A stretch of 35,671 nt of DNA from Pseudomonadota bacterium (GCA_023388935.1 JAEWFG010000095.1:1-35671); one strand, 5' to 3'. Counted from the first letter of the stretch, positions 15,262 through 24,711 are shown. The notes: generated by a model from the letters alone, not told the origin. Numbers and translations: made by a program.

Positions 15262-15798
15262 TCATTCCGATCGAAGCAGCTTGGGGCTGACGAACAGCAC
15301 CAGTTTGCCGCGGCGGTAGGCCACGTCTCCCCAATCCTTGACGTCAAAGTCGAAGATCGCAAGCCCCGCGGTGGGCAGGTTGTGGGCGAGCGCCTTGGCG
15401 CCGGCCGGATCGCCGCCGCCCATCAGCATGAGCGCGACCTCGTGCATGCCGGGATTGTGGCCGACCAGCAGCAACCGCTTCGGGTTGGCCGGGATGGTCG
15501 CAGTGCGAATGGCTTCCAGGATCTCCGCGGGATCGGCGCCGTAGAGTTCGGGCACGATCTCGACCTGCGGCGACGTGACGCGGTCCTTCATTGCTTCCCA
15601 GGCGATGTCCCAGGTCTGCCGGGCCCGGACGGCGGGCGACACCAGCACGGCGTTCGGGAAGGGGGGATGCGCGGCGATCCAGTCGCCGATCTGCGCGGCA
15701 TCCCTGTGGCCGCGGTCGTCGAGCCGGCGATCCTGGTCACGGCCGCTCGGCGCGTCGGGCTCGGTCTTGGCGTGACGCAGCAGCATCAAACGGCGCAT
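15262..15798 (-). CDS. sixA: SixA-type histidine phosphatase
   Basis: A 178-residue member of the histidine phosphatase (phosphoglycerate-mutase-like) superfamily, of the short SixA type that dephosphorylates phospho-histidine proteins such as ArcB or PTS-Ntr components. The phospho-acceptor His9 is in L-R-H-A-K-T-E, and the second catalytic His114 is in V-G-H-N-P-G. The intervening S-P-A-V-R-A-R-Q-T segment carries the family arginine. The ribosome binding site is weak (CGAG). Divergent from the FAD oxidoreductase (93-base gap). The real substrate in this organism is not shown by context. Confidence 0.88.
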   Translation of the reverse strand: MRRLMLLRHAKTEPDAPSGRDQDRRLDDRGHRDAAQIGDWIAAHPPFPNAVLVSPAVRARQTWDIAWEAMKDRVTSPQVEIVPELYGADPAEILEAIRTATIPANPKRLLLVGHNPGMHEVALMLMGGGDPAGAKALAHNLPTAGLAIFDFDVKDWGDVAYRRGKLVLFVSPKLLRSE

Positions 15799-15891
15799 GG
15801 CATTCTCGAATCGTTACGCGTCCAGAATAATCTACCGGCGCCGGTTGAGGACGAGGTGACAAGCGCCCGATCGGTCCTCTAAGAAAACGAC

Positions 15892-17349
15892 ATGAGCGAG
15901 ACTTTCACAAGCGAGTCCCAGGAAGAAGCCGGCTGTCGCGAGCGCGCGCGGCTGTCGTTCGATCTCGACGTCGACATCTGCGTCATCGGTGCGGGCCTTG
16001 CCGGGCTCTCCGTCGCGCTGGAGGCGGCCCGGCTCGGGGCCAGTGTCGCGGTGCTCGAGGGCCACCATATCGGCTGGAACGCCTCGGGCAACCAGCTCGG
16101 CACCGTGATGCCGGGCTTTGCGCTGCCGCTCACCGAGCTGATCGAGCGGATCGGCTTCGAGGACGCGCGCGAATTGTGGACGCTGTCGAAGGAGGGAGCC
16201 GAGTTCGTCCGCGCCAACGCCACCGAAGAGAACATGCCGGGAATCGGCCTGAGCGACGGCGTCCTCGAGGTCTCCAACGTCGACGCCGGCGACCGGCTGA
16301 TCAGCCGGTTGCAGATGCTGAACGAGGACTTCGACACCGAGGTCGAGGGCTGGCAGGCCGATCGCGTCCGCGAGATGCTCAAGACCGATCACTACTTCCA
16401 CGGCGTGTATTATCCCAGGGCGTTCCAGCTCGACGGCCGCAAATATGTGCACGGCCTCGCGGCGCTGGCGCGGCGGGCAGGCGCCCGCATCTTCGAGGAT
16501 ACGCCGGTCGTCAGCATCGATCATTCCGGCATTCGCAAGCGCATCGTGACGCCCTCGGCGCGGCTGCGTGCGACCCATAACGTGCTCGCCGGCAACATCC
16601 ATCTCGGCGCGCCGGTGAAGCGCCTGTCGGAGACGCTGCTGCCAGTCTGGCGCTATGCCGGCATCACCGCGCCGCTCGGCGAGCGTGTCCACGAGATCAT
16701 CGGCTTCAAGGGATCGGTGATGGATTCCGATGGCGTCGACCATTTCCGCATCGTCGATGGCGACCGGCTGATGTGGGAGAGTCCGGAGACCACCTGGGCT
16801 GCACATCCGCAGCGCTTTGCGGGCGCCGTCAGGCGGCGGATCCGATCGATCTTTCCCCAGCTCGGCGATGTCGAGGTCACCGATATGTTCGGCGGCGCCA
16901 CCGGCCAGACCGTTCACGGCATGCCGCAGATCGGCCAGTTGCGCAAAGGCCTGTGGGTGGCGAGCGGATTCGGCCGCCAGGGCATGAACACCTCGGCCAT
17001 GGCCGGGCAGTTGATCGCGCGCAGCATCTTGTGGGGCGACGAGCGCTGGCGATTGTTCTCGCCGTTCGAGCTGGTCTGGGCGGGCGGCGCGACCGGCCGG
17101 GTCGCGGGCCAGCTGGTCGGGATCTGGGGCAGGGCGAGTTCGGCTGCGGCAGGCTCGCTCGCCCGCTACCGCGAGCGGGCCCGGATCAAGGACCGGGAAC
17201 GCGAGGCGCGTCTCGCCGCGGCCAACCGCGCCGCAGGTATCGGCCCCCGACGTCCGCCGCCCGGTGTCCGGCCGCGGCCGACCCCGCCGCCGAAACCCGC
17301 GGCGCAGGACCTGGAGCCGGCTTCTCACGACCACAGCGTCTCGCAATAA
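15892..17349 (+). CDS. DAO-family FAD-dependent oxidoreductase
   Basis: A 485-residue flavoenzyme of the D-amino-acid-oxidase fold (DAO), similar in layout to gamma-glutamylputrescine oxidase PuuB/OrdL-type enzymes. The N-terminal Rossmann motif G-A-G-L-A-G (Gly33, 35, 38) is followed by an acidic residue in V-L-E-G that binds ribose. W-N-A-S-G-N-Q contacts FAD, and the C-terminal F-G-G-A-T-G ... G-L-W-V-A-S-G-F-G-R-Q-G-M-N segment completes the site. The last about 70 residues are Arg/Ala/Pro-rich and probably disordered, an extension beyond the usual family length. The ribosome binding site is weak. The substrate, probably an amine or amino acid, is not determined by sequence. Confidence 0.85.
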   Translation: MSETFTSESQEEAGCRERARLSFDLDVDICVIGAGLAGLSVALEAARLGASVAVLEGHHIGWNASGNQLGTVMPGFALPLTELIERIGFEDARELWTLSKEGAEFVRANATEENMPGIGLSDGVLEVSNVDAGDRLISRLQMLNEDFDTEVEGWQADRVREMLKTDHYFHGVYYPRAFQLDGRKYVHGLAALARRAGARIFEDTPVVSIDHSGIRKRIVTPSARLRATHNVLAGNIHLGAPVKRLSETLLPVWRYAGITAPLGERVHEIIGFKGSVMDSDGVDHFRIVDGDRLMWESPETTWAAHPQRFAGAVRRRIRSIFPQLGDVEVTDMFGGATGQTVHGMPQIGQLRKGLWVASGFGRQGMNTSAMAGQLIARSILWGDERWRLFSPFELVWAGGATGRVAGQLVGIWGRASSAAAGSLARYRERARIKDREREARLAAANRAAGIGPRRPPPGVRPRPTPPPKPAAQDLEPASHDHSVSQ

Positions 17350-17436
17350 GTTGAGAAAAACTTCGTCCGGACGTGTAACGTCGGCCGCCAGAGGCCCGTA
17401 TCTCAGGGCGTGGACTCCCCGCGCACGGAGAATGAC

Positions 17437-17949
17437 ATGTTTGACCGCCGCATCCTGTTGACGACTGTCGCCGGCCTGTTCGGTCTTTCGGCCTTCCGCT
17501 GGCTGAGAGGGACGCCCGCCGAGGCCGGCGAGAAGGCCGCGGAAAAGTTCGAGATCCAGAAGACGGAGGCCGAGTGGCGAGCCCAGCTCACGCCACAGCA
17601 ATATGAGATCCTGCGCAACCACGGCACCGAGCGACCGGGCTCGAGCCCGCTTCTGAAGGAGCACCGCAAGGGCATCTTCGCCTGCGCCGGCTGCGACCTG
17701 CCGCTGTTTGCGTCCGACACCAAGTTCGAGAGCGGCACCGGCTGGCCGAGCTTCTATCAGCCGATCGAGGGCAATGTCGGCAAGACCGAGGATCGCACCT
17801 ACGGCATGGTCCGGACCGAGGTGCATTGCCGGCGCTGTGGCGGCCATCTCGGCCACGTCTTCGACGACGGTCCGAAGCCGACCGGATTGCGCTACTGCAT
17901 CGACGGTTTCGGTCTGGTCTTCCACCCGGCCGCTGCGTCCGCAACGTAG
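17437..17949 (+). CDS. msrB: Peptide methionine-R-sulfoxide reductase MsrB, exported or anchored
   Basis: A 170-residue enzyme that reduces methionine-R-sulfoxide in oxidised proteins. The N terminus F-D-R-R-I-L-L-T-T-V-A-G-L-F-G-L is a twin-arginine-like or anchor sequence, so it probably acts in the periplasm. The MsrB domain (about 45-165) has the two zinc CxxC pairs (Cys83/86 and Cys131/134), the G-T-G-W-P-S-F substrate loop and the catalytic Cys154 in L-R-Y-C. The usual N-S-A-S after the Cys is replaced by D-G-F-G. ATG 17437 has CGGAG just upstream; an in-frame GTG at 17410 is less likely. It lies 87 bases after the flavoenzyme gene. Confidence 0.9.
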   Translation: MFDRRILLTTVAGLFGLSAFRWLRGTPAEAGEKAAEKFEIQKTEAEWRAQLTPQQYEILRNHGTERPGSSPLLKEHRKGIFACAGCDLPLFASDTKFESGTGWPSFYQPIEGNVGKTEDRTYGMVRTEVHCRRCGGHLGHVFDDGPKPTGLRYCIDGFGLVFHPAAASAT

Positions 17950-18016
17950 GCTCTTTGGTTGATGCGTTGTCTTCACGCGAACCGGTGGCCACTTCGCTCG
18001 AAAACGCTATGAGATC

Positions 18017-18066
18017 CCGGCAATTGTTGCCGGCCCGGCAATTGTGCCCCGGTCGTCTGACCGGGG
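18017..18066. other. Two hairpins in the msrB-flgE gap
   Basis: CCGGCAA-TTG-TTGCCGG (18017-18033) and CCCCGGTC-GTCT-GACCGGGG (18047-18066) follow the msrB stop. They lack a T-tract but could mark the end of the upstream transcript before the flagellar locus. Confidence 0.4.
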
Positions 18067-18185
18067 GCTGCCTGCTTAACTCATTGATTTATTGAGAATA
18101 CCCGCATTGGCATGGCCTTTGCGACTGTCTCCTTCGATTGCGGCCATGCGTTGGCGCCGCCGAGATCGGATTTGGAGACAAAGTT

Positions 18186-20006
18186 ATGGGTATCTTCGAT
18201 GCAATGAACACCTCGGTGGGTGGCCTGCAGGCGCAGTCCTTCGCGCTGCAGAACATTTCCGGCAACATCGCGAACTCGTCCACCACCGGTTACAAGGGCA
18301 TCGGCACCAGCTTCGTCGATCTCATTCCCGACTCCTCGGTGCCGAGCAAGCAGGTCGCGGGCGGCGTGACGGCCAATGCGAAGGCCACCATCACCACGCA
18401 AGGCACGATCTCGTCCTCCAGCGTTGCCACCAACATGGCGATCACCGGCGACGGTTTCTTCTCGGTGCAGAAGGCGAGTGGCGTTGTCGACAACGTGCCG
18501 GTGTTCGACGGCGTCACCTATTACACTCGCCGCGGCGACTTCCAGGTCAACGCCAACGGCAATCTCGTCAACGGCGCCGGCTACTATTTGATGGGCGTCA
18601 CGGTCGATCCGAAGACGGGCAATCCGACCGGCAGCGTGCCGACGGTGTTGCAGTTCCAGAACAACTTTGTCCCGGCGCAGGCGACGACCTCGATGCAGTA
18701 TGCGGCGAACCTGCCGACCCAGCCCAACACGGTGGCGAGTTCGACCGCGGCAAGTGGCACGCTGCTGGCCAATGGTGGCCTCGATCCGACCGACTTCGCG
18801 TCAAATCCCCTGCCGGTTGGCAGTCCGCCCCCGCGCACGGACGCCACCTACACGAGCCCGACGGGTGGCCAGAACAGTGTGCCGGGTCCGATCTCCACTG
18901 CGACGAAACTGTCGGGCACCGCGCCGAGCGACTCGCTGACAACGGGCTTTACGACAACCGATACCATTATTGTCGGTACTTCCCCTGCGACGACAATCAC
19001 GTTTACTGCGGCCGGCACCCAGCCTACCGCGACGAGCGTTCCCGTCGACGGCACCGTCGGCGACCTGCTCGCGGTGATCGGCAAGGCCACGGGCGTAGCG
19101 CCGACCCTCGACGCCTCGACCGGCAAGATCACCTTCCACACCGGCACGGCGCAGGACCTCAACATCCAGAGCTCGTCGGCCGGGTTCTCCGACCTCGGAT
19201 TGGCGACCCCGGTGACCCACGCACGTGGCACCGGGTTGCCCGGAAGCGGTACGGTGATCGGCAACGACGTCGACACTTTCACCAAGGAGTCGATCAGTGG
19301 CGGTGCGGTGACCGCCTACAACGCTGCCGGCACGCCGGTGAACCTGCAGCTGCGCTGGGCCAAGACCGACAGCGCCTCGCTCGGTGCGGGGCATTCCGAC
19401 ACCTGGAACCTGTTCTACCAGACCGACCCCAATGCGACCGGCACGCAGACCGCCTGGGTGAACACCGGCCAGGCCTTCACCTTCGCCAGCGACGGCTCGC
19501 TCACCTCGCCGAGCGGCTCGGGCATCACCATCAACAACGTCACCGTCGGCGGCCAGCAGCTCGGATCGCTGGCCTTCAACATCTCCTCGGGCGGACTGAC
19601 GCAATATGCCAGCACAAGTGGCGCGGTGACCATCAACGCGATCACGCAGAACGGTTACGCTGCCGGTCAGCTCCGTTCGGTCTCAGTCAGCAACAACGGG
19701 CTCGTGATCGGTACCTTCTCCAACGGTCAGAACCTCGACCTCGCCCAGGTGACGCTGTCGCACTTCAACGGCACCAACTACCTGAAAGCGTTGGATGGCG
19801 GCGCCTATGCGGTCACCGACCTGTCGGGGCCGGCGATCGCGGGTGCCTCAGGCACCATCAGCGGATCGTCGCTCGAAGGATCCAACACTGACATCGCCGA
19901 CGAATTCACCAAGCTGATCGTGACCCAGCAGGCCTATTCGGCCAACACCAAGGTGATCACGACGGCGAATTCGATGGTGCAGGACCTCTTGAACGTGTTG
20001 CGCTGA
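18186..20006 (+). CDS. flgE: Flagellar hook protein FlgE
   Basis: A 606-residue hook subunit that polymerises outside the cell into the universal joint between rod and filament. The N terminus has the axial-protein motif N-I-S-G-N-I-A-N-S-S-T-T-G-Y-K, and the C terminus E-F-T-K-L-I-V-T-Q-Q-A-Y-S-A-N-T-K-V is the matching coiled-coil half. The central region is large. Residues about 242-348 (L-S-G-T-A-P-S-D to T-H-A-R-G) form an extra domain with a close relative in FlgL. The protein is longer than enteric FlgE (about 400). ATG 18186 follows GGAG at 18174-18177, and it is the first gene of flgE-flgK-flgL (35 bases before flgK). Confidence 0.95.
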   Translation: MGIFDAMNTSVGGLQAQSFALQNISGNIANSSTTGYKGIGTSFVDLIPDSSVPSKQVAGGVTANAKATITTQGTISSSSVATNMAITGDGFFSVQKASGVVDNVPVFDGVTYYTRRGDFQVNANGNLVNGAGYYLMGVTVDPKTGNPTGSVPTVLQFQNNFVPAQATTSMQYAANLPTQPNTVASSTAASGTLLANGGLDPTDFASNPLPVGSPPPRTDATYTSPTGGQNSVPGPISTATKLSGTAPSDSLTTGFTTTDTIIVGTSPATTITFTAAGTQPTATSVPVDGTVGDLLAVIGKATGVAPTLDASTGKITFHTGTAQDLNIQSSSAGFSDLGLATPVTHARGTGLPGSGTVIGNDVDTFTKESISGGAVTAYNAAGTPVNLQLRWAKTDSASLGAGHSDTWNLFYQTDPNATGTQTAWVNTGQAFTFASDGSLTSPSGSGITINNVTVGGQQLGSLAFNISSGGLTQYASTSGAVTINAITQNGYAAGQLRSVSVSNNGLVIGTFSNGQNLDLAQVTLSHFNGTNYLKALDGGAYAVTDLSGPAIAGASGTISGSSLEGSNTDIADEFTKLIVTQQAYSANTKVITTANSMVQDLLNVLR

Positions 20007-20041
20007 TCGGCGCGTAACGTAACCAAAGGCGGCAAGTCAAC

Positions 20042-21928
20042 ATGGGTTTGAGTTCAGCCCTTGCCAGTGCGATGAGCGGTCTGCGTGCCAACCAGGCCGC
20101 GCTCTCGATCGTCTCCTCGAACGTCGCGAATTCGCAGACGCCGGGTTACGTCGTCCAGACGCCGAACCAGATCGAAGTCGCCACCGGTGACTTCGGCGCG
20201 ACGGTGATGACGACCGGTGTCAGCCGTGAGCTCGACACCTTTGTGCTGAACCAGTTGCGTACCGAGACCGGCGGCAGCGGTTACGCCAACCAGATGGCCA
20301 ACATCCTGAACCAGCTTCAGAATGTCTATGGCACGCCGGGCAACAGCGGCACGCTCGAAACCGCGCTGAACAATTTCACTTCGGCGCTGCAGGCGCTGTC
20401 GACGAGCGCGGGCTCGTCGTCGGCCCAGACCGTCGCCGTCGGTGCGGCGCAGGCGCTGGCGCAGCAGCTCAACGTCACCACCAAGGGCATCCAGTCGCTG
20501 CGCTCCAACGTCGATCAGGATCTCGGCACCTCGGCGCAGCAGGCCAACGCGGCGATGCAGCAGATCGCCGACATCAACTCCAAGCTCCAGGGACTGGCGC
20601 CGAACGATCCGACCGCCGCAACGCTGATGGATCAGCGCGATCAGGCGATCAACACGCTGTCGAAATATGTCGACGTTCGCGTCACGACCGACGGCTCGAA
20701 CCAGGCGAACATTTTCACCACCACCGGCGTCCAGCTGGTCGGTGCCGGGCTTGCCTCGCAGTTCTCTTTCTCGTCCGCCGGCGCCCTGTCGGCGACGTCG
20801 CAATACAATACCGATCCCGCAAAATCCGGCGTCAGCGCGCTCACCATCAAGCTTCCGAATGGTTCGTCGCTCGACGTCGTCGCCAACAACGTGGTCTCTT
20901 CCGGCCAGATCGCTGCCGATCTGAAGCTGCGCGACCAGACGCTGGTGCAGGCGCAGAACCAGATCGACCAGCTCGCCGCGACGATGGCGAGCGCTCTCTC
21001 GGACAAGACCACGGCCGGCAGCCCGGTCTCGGGTTCGCCGGCCGGCTTCGACGTCGACCTCGTCGGTGCGCAGGCGGGCAACACCGTCAACATCACCTAT
21101 ACGGACACGACGACCAACACCCAGCGCCAGATCACGCTGGTCAACGTCACCGATCCGGCGGCATTGCCGCTGCAGAACGCCACCAATGCAAACCCGATGC
21201 GGGTCGGCGTCGACTTTTCCGCCGGCATGGGCGCGATCGCCTCTGCGCTCAACAGCGCGCTCTCCGGTGCTCACCTGACATTCTCGGTCCCGCCGGTCCC
21301 GCCGGCCACCGCCACGACGCTGCGGATCACAGATGACGGCACTGGCCTCGCCAAGGTGAATTCGTGCTCGATCACAACGACGATCTCGTCGCTGACCTCG
21401 GGCAATCCGCAACTGCCGCTGTTCACGGACGGCGGGCAGGCGCTCTACACCGGCGCAATCACGGCATCGGGCTCGCAGATGACCGGTCTTGCCGGACGCA
21501 TCGCGGTGAATACGCAGCTGGTAAACGATCCGACCAGGATGTCGGTCTACAGCACCTCGCCGGTGACGGCCGCGGGCGACACCACGCGTTCGGACTATCT
21601 CTACTCGCAGCTCACCACGGCGGTGTACTCCTATTCGCTGCAGACCGGTCTCGGCTCGGCGAGCCAGCTGTTCAGCGGCAGCATTTCGAACTACCTCCAG
21701 CAGTTCCTGAGCGTCCAGAGCAATGCCGCGACCCAGGCGACCCAGCTCCAGCAGGGCCAGAGCGTCGTGGTCTCGACGCTGCAGGCCAAGTTCAACTCGA
21801 CCGCCAGCGTCAACCTGGACTCGGAGATGTCGAACCTCATCCAGCTTCAGAATGCCTATGCCGCCAACGCACACGTGATGTCGGTGATACAGAGCATGAT
21901 GAACACGTTGCTCCAGGCTCAAGCGTAA
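20042..21928 (+). CDS. flgK: Flagellar hook-associated protein 1 FlgK
   Basis: A 628-residue junction protein (HAP1) placed between hook and filament. The N terminus A-L-S-I-V-S-S-N-V-A-N-S-Q-T-P-G-Y is the axial motif, L-M-D-Q-R-D-Q-A-I-N-T-L-S-K-Y-V at about 195-212 is the FlgK signature, and the C terminus carries the heptad helix with L-I-Q-L-Q-N-A-Y-A-A-N. The sequence is rich in Ser/Thr/Ala and low in aromatic residues, as usual for exported axial proteins. AAGGCGG precedes ATG 20042. FlgL follows after 20 bases, so the three genes are most likely one operon. Confidence 0.95.
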   Translation: MGLSSALASAMSGLRANQAALSIVSSNVANSQTPGYVVQTPNQIEVATGDFGATVMTTGVSRELDTFVLNQLRTETGGSGYANQMANILNQLQNVYGTPGNSGTLETALNNFTSALQALSTSAGSSSAQTVAVGAAQALAQQLNVTTKGIQSLRSNVDQDLGTSAQQANAAMQQIADINSKLQGLAPNDPTAATLMDQRDQAINTLSKYVDVRVTTDGSNQANIFTTTGVQLVGAGLASQFSFSSAGALSATSQYNTDPAKSGVSALTIKLPNGSSLDVVANNVVSSGQIAADLKLRDQTLVQAQNQIDQLAATMASALSDKTTAGSPVSGSPAGFDVDLVGAQAGNTVNITYTDTTTNTQRQITLVNVTDPAALPLQNATNANPMRVGVDFSAGMGAIASALNSALSGAHLTFSVPPVPPATATTLRITDDGTGLAKVNSCSITTTISSLTSGNPQLPLFTDGGQALYTGAITASGSQMTGLAGRIAVNTQLVNDPTRMSVYSTSPVTAAGDTTRSDYLYSQLTTAVYSYSLQTGLGSASQLFSGSISNYLQQFLSVQSNAATQATQLQQGQSVVVSTLQAKFNSTASVNLDSEMSNLIQLQNAYAANAHVMSVIQSMMNTLLQAQA

Positions 21929-21948
21929 CCAGTACAGGGCTCTGAAAG

Positions 21949-23856
21949 ATGTCGATCAGCAGCATCAACTACTCCTCGTCGATTCTCGGCTCCCAGATCC
22001 GCAACATCAATCAGCAGCTCACCGACCTGTCGGCGCAGCTCTCGAGCGGAAAGCTGTCGCAGAACTATTCCGGGATGGGCACCAACGAGGGCTTTGCGAT
22101 CGCCTCGCGGGCGCAATTGTCGAACATCGCCGCCTATACCGACACGATCACCAACGTGAATGTCAGCATCAACCTCGCCAACACGGCGTTGCAGGCGCTG
22201 ACGACCATTCGCAGCACGGTGCAGACGGGCGCCGCGAACACCGGGCAGGACCTTAACGTCAACGGACAGACGATTGCGCAGAGCACGGCCGCGGCCCAGT
22301 TCGGCTCGATGGTCGGTGTGTTGAATACGCAGGCGGGCAACCGCTACCTGTTTTCCGGAACGGCCTTCAACACCCAGTCGGTCGCCAATGCCGACGACAT
22401 CATCAACGGCACCACCACGCAGGCCGGCCTGAAGACCGTCATGGCCGAGCGCCAGGCGGCCGACCTCGGCGCCAACGGCATGGGGCGGCTGGTGCAGACG
22501 CAGCCGACTCCGACCTCGGTGCAGGTGGCCGAGGACAACGCGACATCGCCATTCGGGCTGAAGATCTCGGCGGTGTCGTCGACCCTGAACGGCGCCACGC
22601 TCACCGGCCCGGGCGGTTCGCCGGTCTCATTCTCGGTCGACTTTGGCGCCACGCCTCCCAATGACCGCGACAAGTTCAGCGTTCAATTCTCCCTGCCGGA
22701 TGGTACGACCGAGCAGATCGATCTGACCGCGACCACGGCGACGCCGGTGCCGGCCGGCAGCTTTGCGATCGACACCGGCGACCCGACCACCACTCCGCCC
22801 ACGCCACCCGATCCAGTCAAAACGGCGACGAACTTCAACAACGCGTTGAACGACGCGATCAAGAAGCTCGCGGGCACTTCGCTGGTGGCGGCGTCCGCCG
22901 TCACGGCCGGCGACAATTTCTTCAATACGGTAGGATCTGCGACCGCGAACCAGGCGGCCATGAACCAGGCGGCGGCGCCGGCCACCGGAGCGACTACGTT
23001 GTCGGGCACAAATCCCCCGGACACGATTTCGTCGGGCTTTGCCGCCGGCGATACCATCACCGTCAACGGTACCACGCTCACCTTTGTCAATTCGGGCGCG
23101 ACCGGCAACCAACTCAACGTCGGCGACAGCATCCAGACCTTGCTCGGCAAGATCGACCAGATCACCGGAACTTCGAAGCCGTCGACCATCCATGGCGGCG
23201 TGATTACGATCAACACCGATGATCCCGGGAGCCTCAACGTCACGAGTTCGAACAGCGCGGCGTTCGCGGGGCTCGGCTTCACGTCCGCCCCGGTCACGGG
23301 GCCCAAGGCGCCGCTGCGCGTCGATACCAGCAGTTCTCCTGCGAGCGCGGCCACGTCGCTCGTGAACGGCTCGGCCAACACCGTCAAATGGTACACCGGC
23401 AATGACGGGCCGGGCTCGGCACGCTCCACCGCGGTGGCGCGGGTCGACGATTCCGTCACGGTGCAGTACGGCGCCCAGGCCGATGAGGATGCGATCCGGC
23501 GGCAGCTGCAGTCGATCGCCGTGTTCGGCACGTTCTCGACCTCGCCGACCGGGCAGTACGCGAGTGGGCAGATCGCGGCGCTGAGCCAGCGCACGGCCCA
23601 GGCGCTGACCCAGCAGCCCGGGCAGCAGCGCATCGAGGATATCCAGACCGACATCGCGATGGCCCAGAACACGATGCAGGATGCGACCACGCGCCAGACC
23701 CAGGCCAAGGTGCAGCTGCAGTCCATCATCGATCAGGCGGAGTCGGCCTCGCCGGATCTGGTGGCGAGCCAGATCCTTTCGCTGCAGAACGCGCTCCAGG
23801 CGTCCTACCAGATGACCGCGAACCTCGCTCAGCTCTCGCTCGTCAAGTTCCTGTAA
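21949..23856 (+). CDS. flgL: Flagellar hook-associated protein 3 FlgL, with extra domain
   Basis: A 635-residue junction protein (HAP3) with flagellin-like ends: N-terminal I-L-G-S-Q-I-R-N-I-N-Q-Q-L, then L-S-S-G-K, and C-terminal Y-Q-M-T-A-N-L-A-Q-L-S-L-V-K-F-L. N-R-Y-L-F-S-G-T at about 130 is a FlgL signature. The protein is about twice the enteric FlgL length because of central insertions. Residues about 351-454, beginning L-S-G-T-N-P-P-D, match the extra domain of FlgE. The ribosome binding site is weak (GAAAG), and tight spacing to flgK suggests translational coupling. A CtrA-type box lies just after the stop. Confidence 0.92.
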   Translation: MSISSINYSSSILGSQIRNINQQLTDLSAQLSSGKLSQNYSGMGTNEGFAIASRAQLSNIAAYTDTITNVNVSINLANTALQALTTIRSTVQTGAANTGQDLNVNGQTIAQSTAAAQFGSMVGVLNTQAGNRYLFSGTAFNTQSVANADDIINGTTTQAGLKTVMAERQAADLGANGMGRLVQTQPTPTSVQVAEDNATSPFGLKISAVSSTLNGATLTGPGGSPVSFSVDFGATPPNDRDKFSVQFSLPDGTTEQIDLTATTATPVPAGSFAIDTGDPTTTPPTPPDPVKTATNFNNALNDAIKKLAGTSLVAASAVTAGDNFFNTVGSATANQAAMNQAAAPATGATTLSGTNPPDTISSGFAAGDTITVNGTTLTFVNSGATGNQLNVGDSIQTLLGKIDQITGTSKPSTIHGGVITINTDDPGSLNVTSSNSAAFAGLGFTSAPVTGPKAPLRVDTSSSPASAATSLVNGSANTVKWYTGNDGPGSARSTAVARVDDSVTVQYGAQADEDAIRRQLQSIAVFGTFSTSPTGQYASGQIAALSQRTAQALTQQPGQQRIEDIQTDIAMAQNTMQDATTRQTQAKVQLQSIIDQAESASPDLVASQILSLQNALQASYQMTANLAQLSLVKFL

Positions 23857-23863
23857 GGAAGCA

Positions 23864-23882
23864 TTAAGACACCGTTAACCAT
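23864..23882 (+). promoter_or_regulatory. CtrA-type box before glycosyltransferase gene
   Basis: TTAA, seven bases (GACACCG), then TTAACCAT. This matches both known forms of the CtrA site (TTAA-N7-TTAAC and the TTAACCAT half site). It begins 8 bases after flgL and 65 bases before the ATG at 23929, a promoter position. Confidence 0.65.
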
Positions 23883-23928
23883 GCCTCTTTACTTTTTGGT
23901 GAGGAATTGAGCGGGGGCGAAGCTGTCG

Positions 23929-24711
23929 ATGTCGGACAAGATCCAGCTGGTGGTGGCCACGCCGTGTTTCGGCGGGCAGGTGTCGAGCATCTATGCGAGC
24001 TCGATCTTCGCGCTCCAGCGCGCCGTGCGCGGCATGCCCAATCTCGATCTCAAGGTGCTGCTGCGCGACGGTGACGCACTGATCACGCGCGCGCGGGCCA
24101 ATCTGGTCGCGATGTTCCTCGACGATCCGAAGGCGACGCATTTCCTGTTCATCGATGCCGACATCGGCTTCGACCCGGAGCAGGTGTTCCGGCTGATCGA
24201 ATGCGGCGCGGATGTCGTTGCCGGCTGCTATCCGATCAAGCGCGTCAATTGGGACAAGGCGAAGCGCGCGATCCAGTCCGGCCGCGCCGATGTGCCGGCT
24301 GCCTCGCTCGACTACGTGCTCGAGATCGAGGATCCCGACCGCATCGTGGTGGTCAACGGCTTCACCCGCGTGCGCTATGCCGGCACCGGCTTCCTGATGA
24401 TCCGGCGCCACGTGCTTGAAGCGATGTGCCGTCACCCGAATTACGCGGGCCTGCAATTCTTCCGTGAGCATTCGCACGATACGCTGGCGGGGAGCCAGAA
24501 CCGGTTTGCGTTATTCGAATGCATGATCGACAAGGCGACCGGTACGTATCTCTCCGAGGACTTCGCCTTCTGCAAGCGCTGGACCGAGATCGGCGGCGAG
24601 ATCTGGGCCGACATCCAGAGTTCGCTCGATCACGTCGGACCGTCGGTGTTCCACGGCGACATCGCCTCGCAATTGGCGGCGGCGCCCGAGGCGGCGGCCG
24701 ATGCGGCGTGA
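23929..24711 (+). CDS. GT-A-fold glycosyltransferase-like protein
   Basis: A 260-residue cytoplasmic protein resembling a GT-A (family-2-like) glycosyltransferase. V-A-T-P-C-F-G-G starts the first strand, R-A-R-A-N-L-V is a helix, and F-I-D-A-D-I-G-F carries the metal-binding D-x-D (Asp76/Asp78). S-E-D-F-A-F-C near the C terminus is the usual acid motif, followed by D-H-V-G. No membrane helix is present, so it acts on a soluble acceptor or sugar nucleotide. Its place between flgL and the flagellin genes, and the CtrA box before it, suggest a role in flagellin or surface glycosylation; this is inference. The ribosome binding site is not clear. The last residues are Ala-rich. Confidence 0.8.
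   Translation: MSDKIQLVVATPCFGGQVSSIYASSIFALQRAVRGMPNLDLKVLLRDGDALITRARANLVAMFLDDPKATHFLFIDADIGFDPEQVFRLIECGADVVAGCYPIKRVNWDKAKRAIQSGRADVPAASLDYVLEIEDPDRIVVVNGFTRVRYAGTGFLMIRRHVLEAMCRHPNYAGLQFFREHSHDTLAGSQNRFALFECMIDKATGTYLSEDFAFCKRWTEIGGEIWADIQSSLDHVGPSVFHGDIASQLAAAPEAAADAA

Noticed and set aside
15832..17976. Leftward 714-residue frame over the FAD oxidoreductase and msrB
   Set aside because: Two well-supported genes lie on the other strand and the frame crosses their gap without any recognisable domain.
20054..21922. Long leftward open frame opposite flgK
   Set aside because: It mirrors flgK over almost its whole length, has an Arg-rich composition without motifs, and arises from high GC at third positions.
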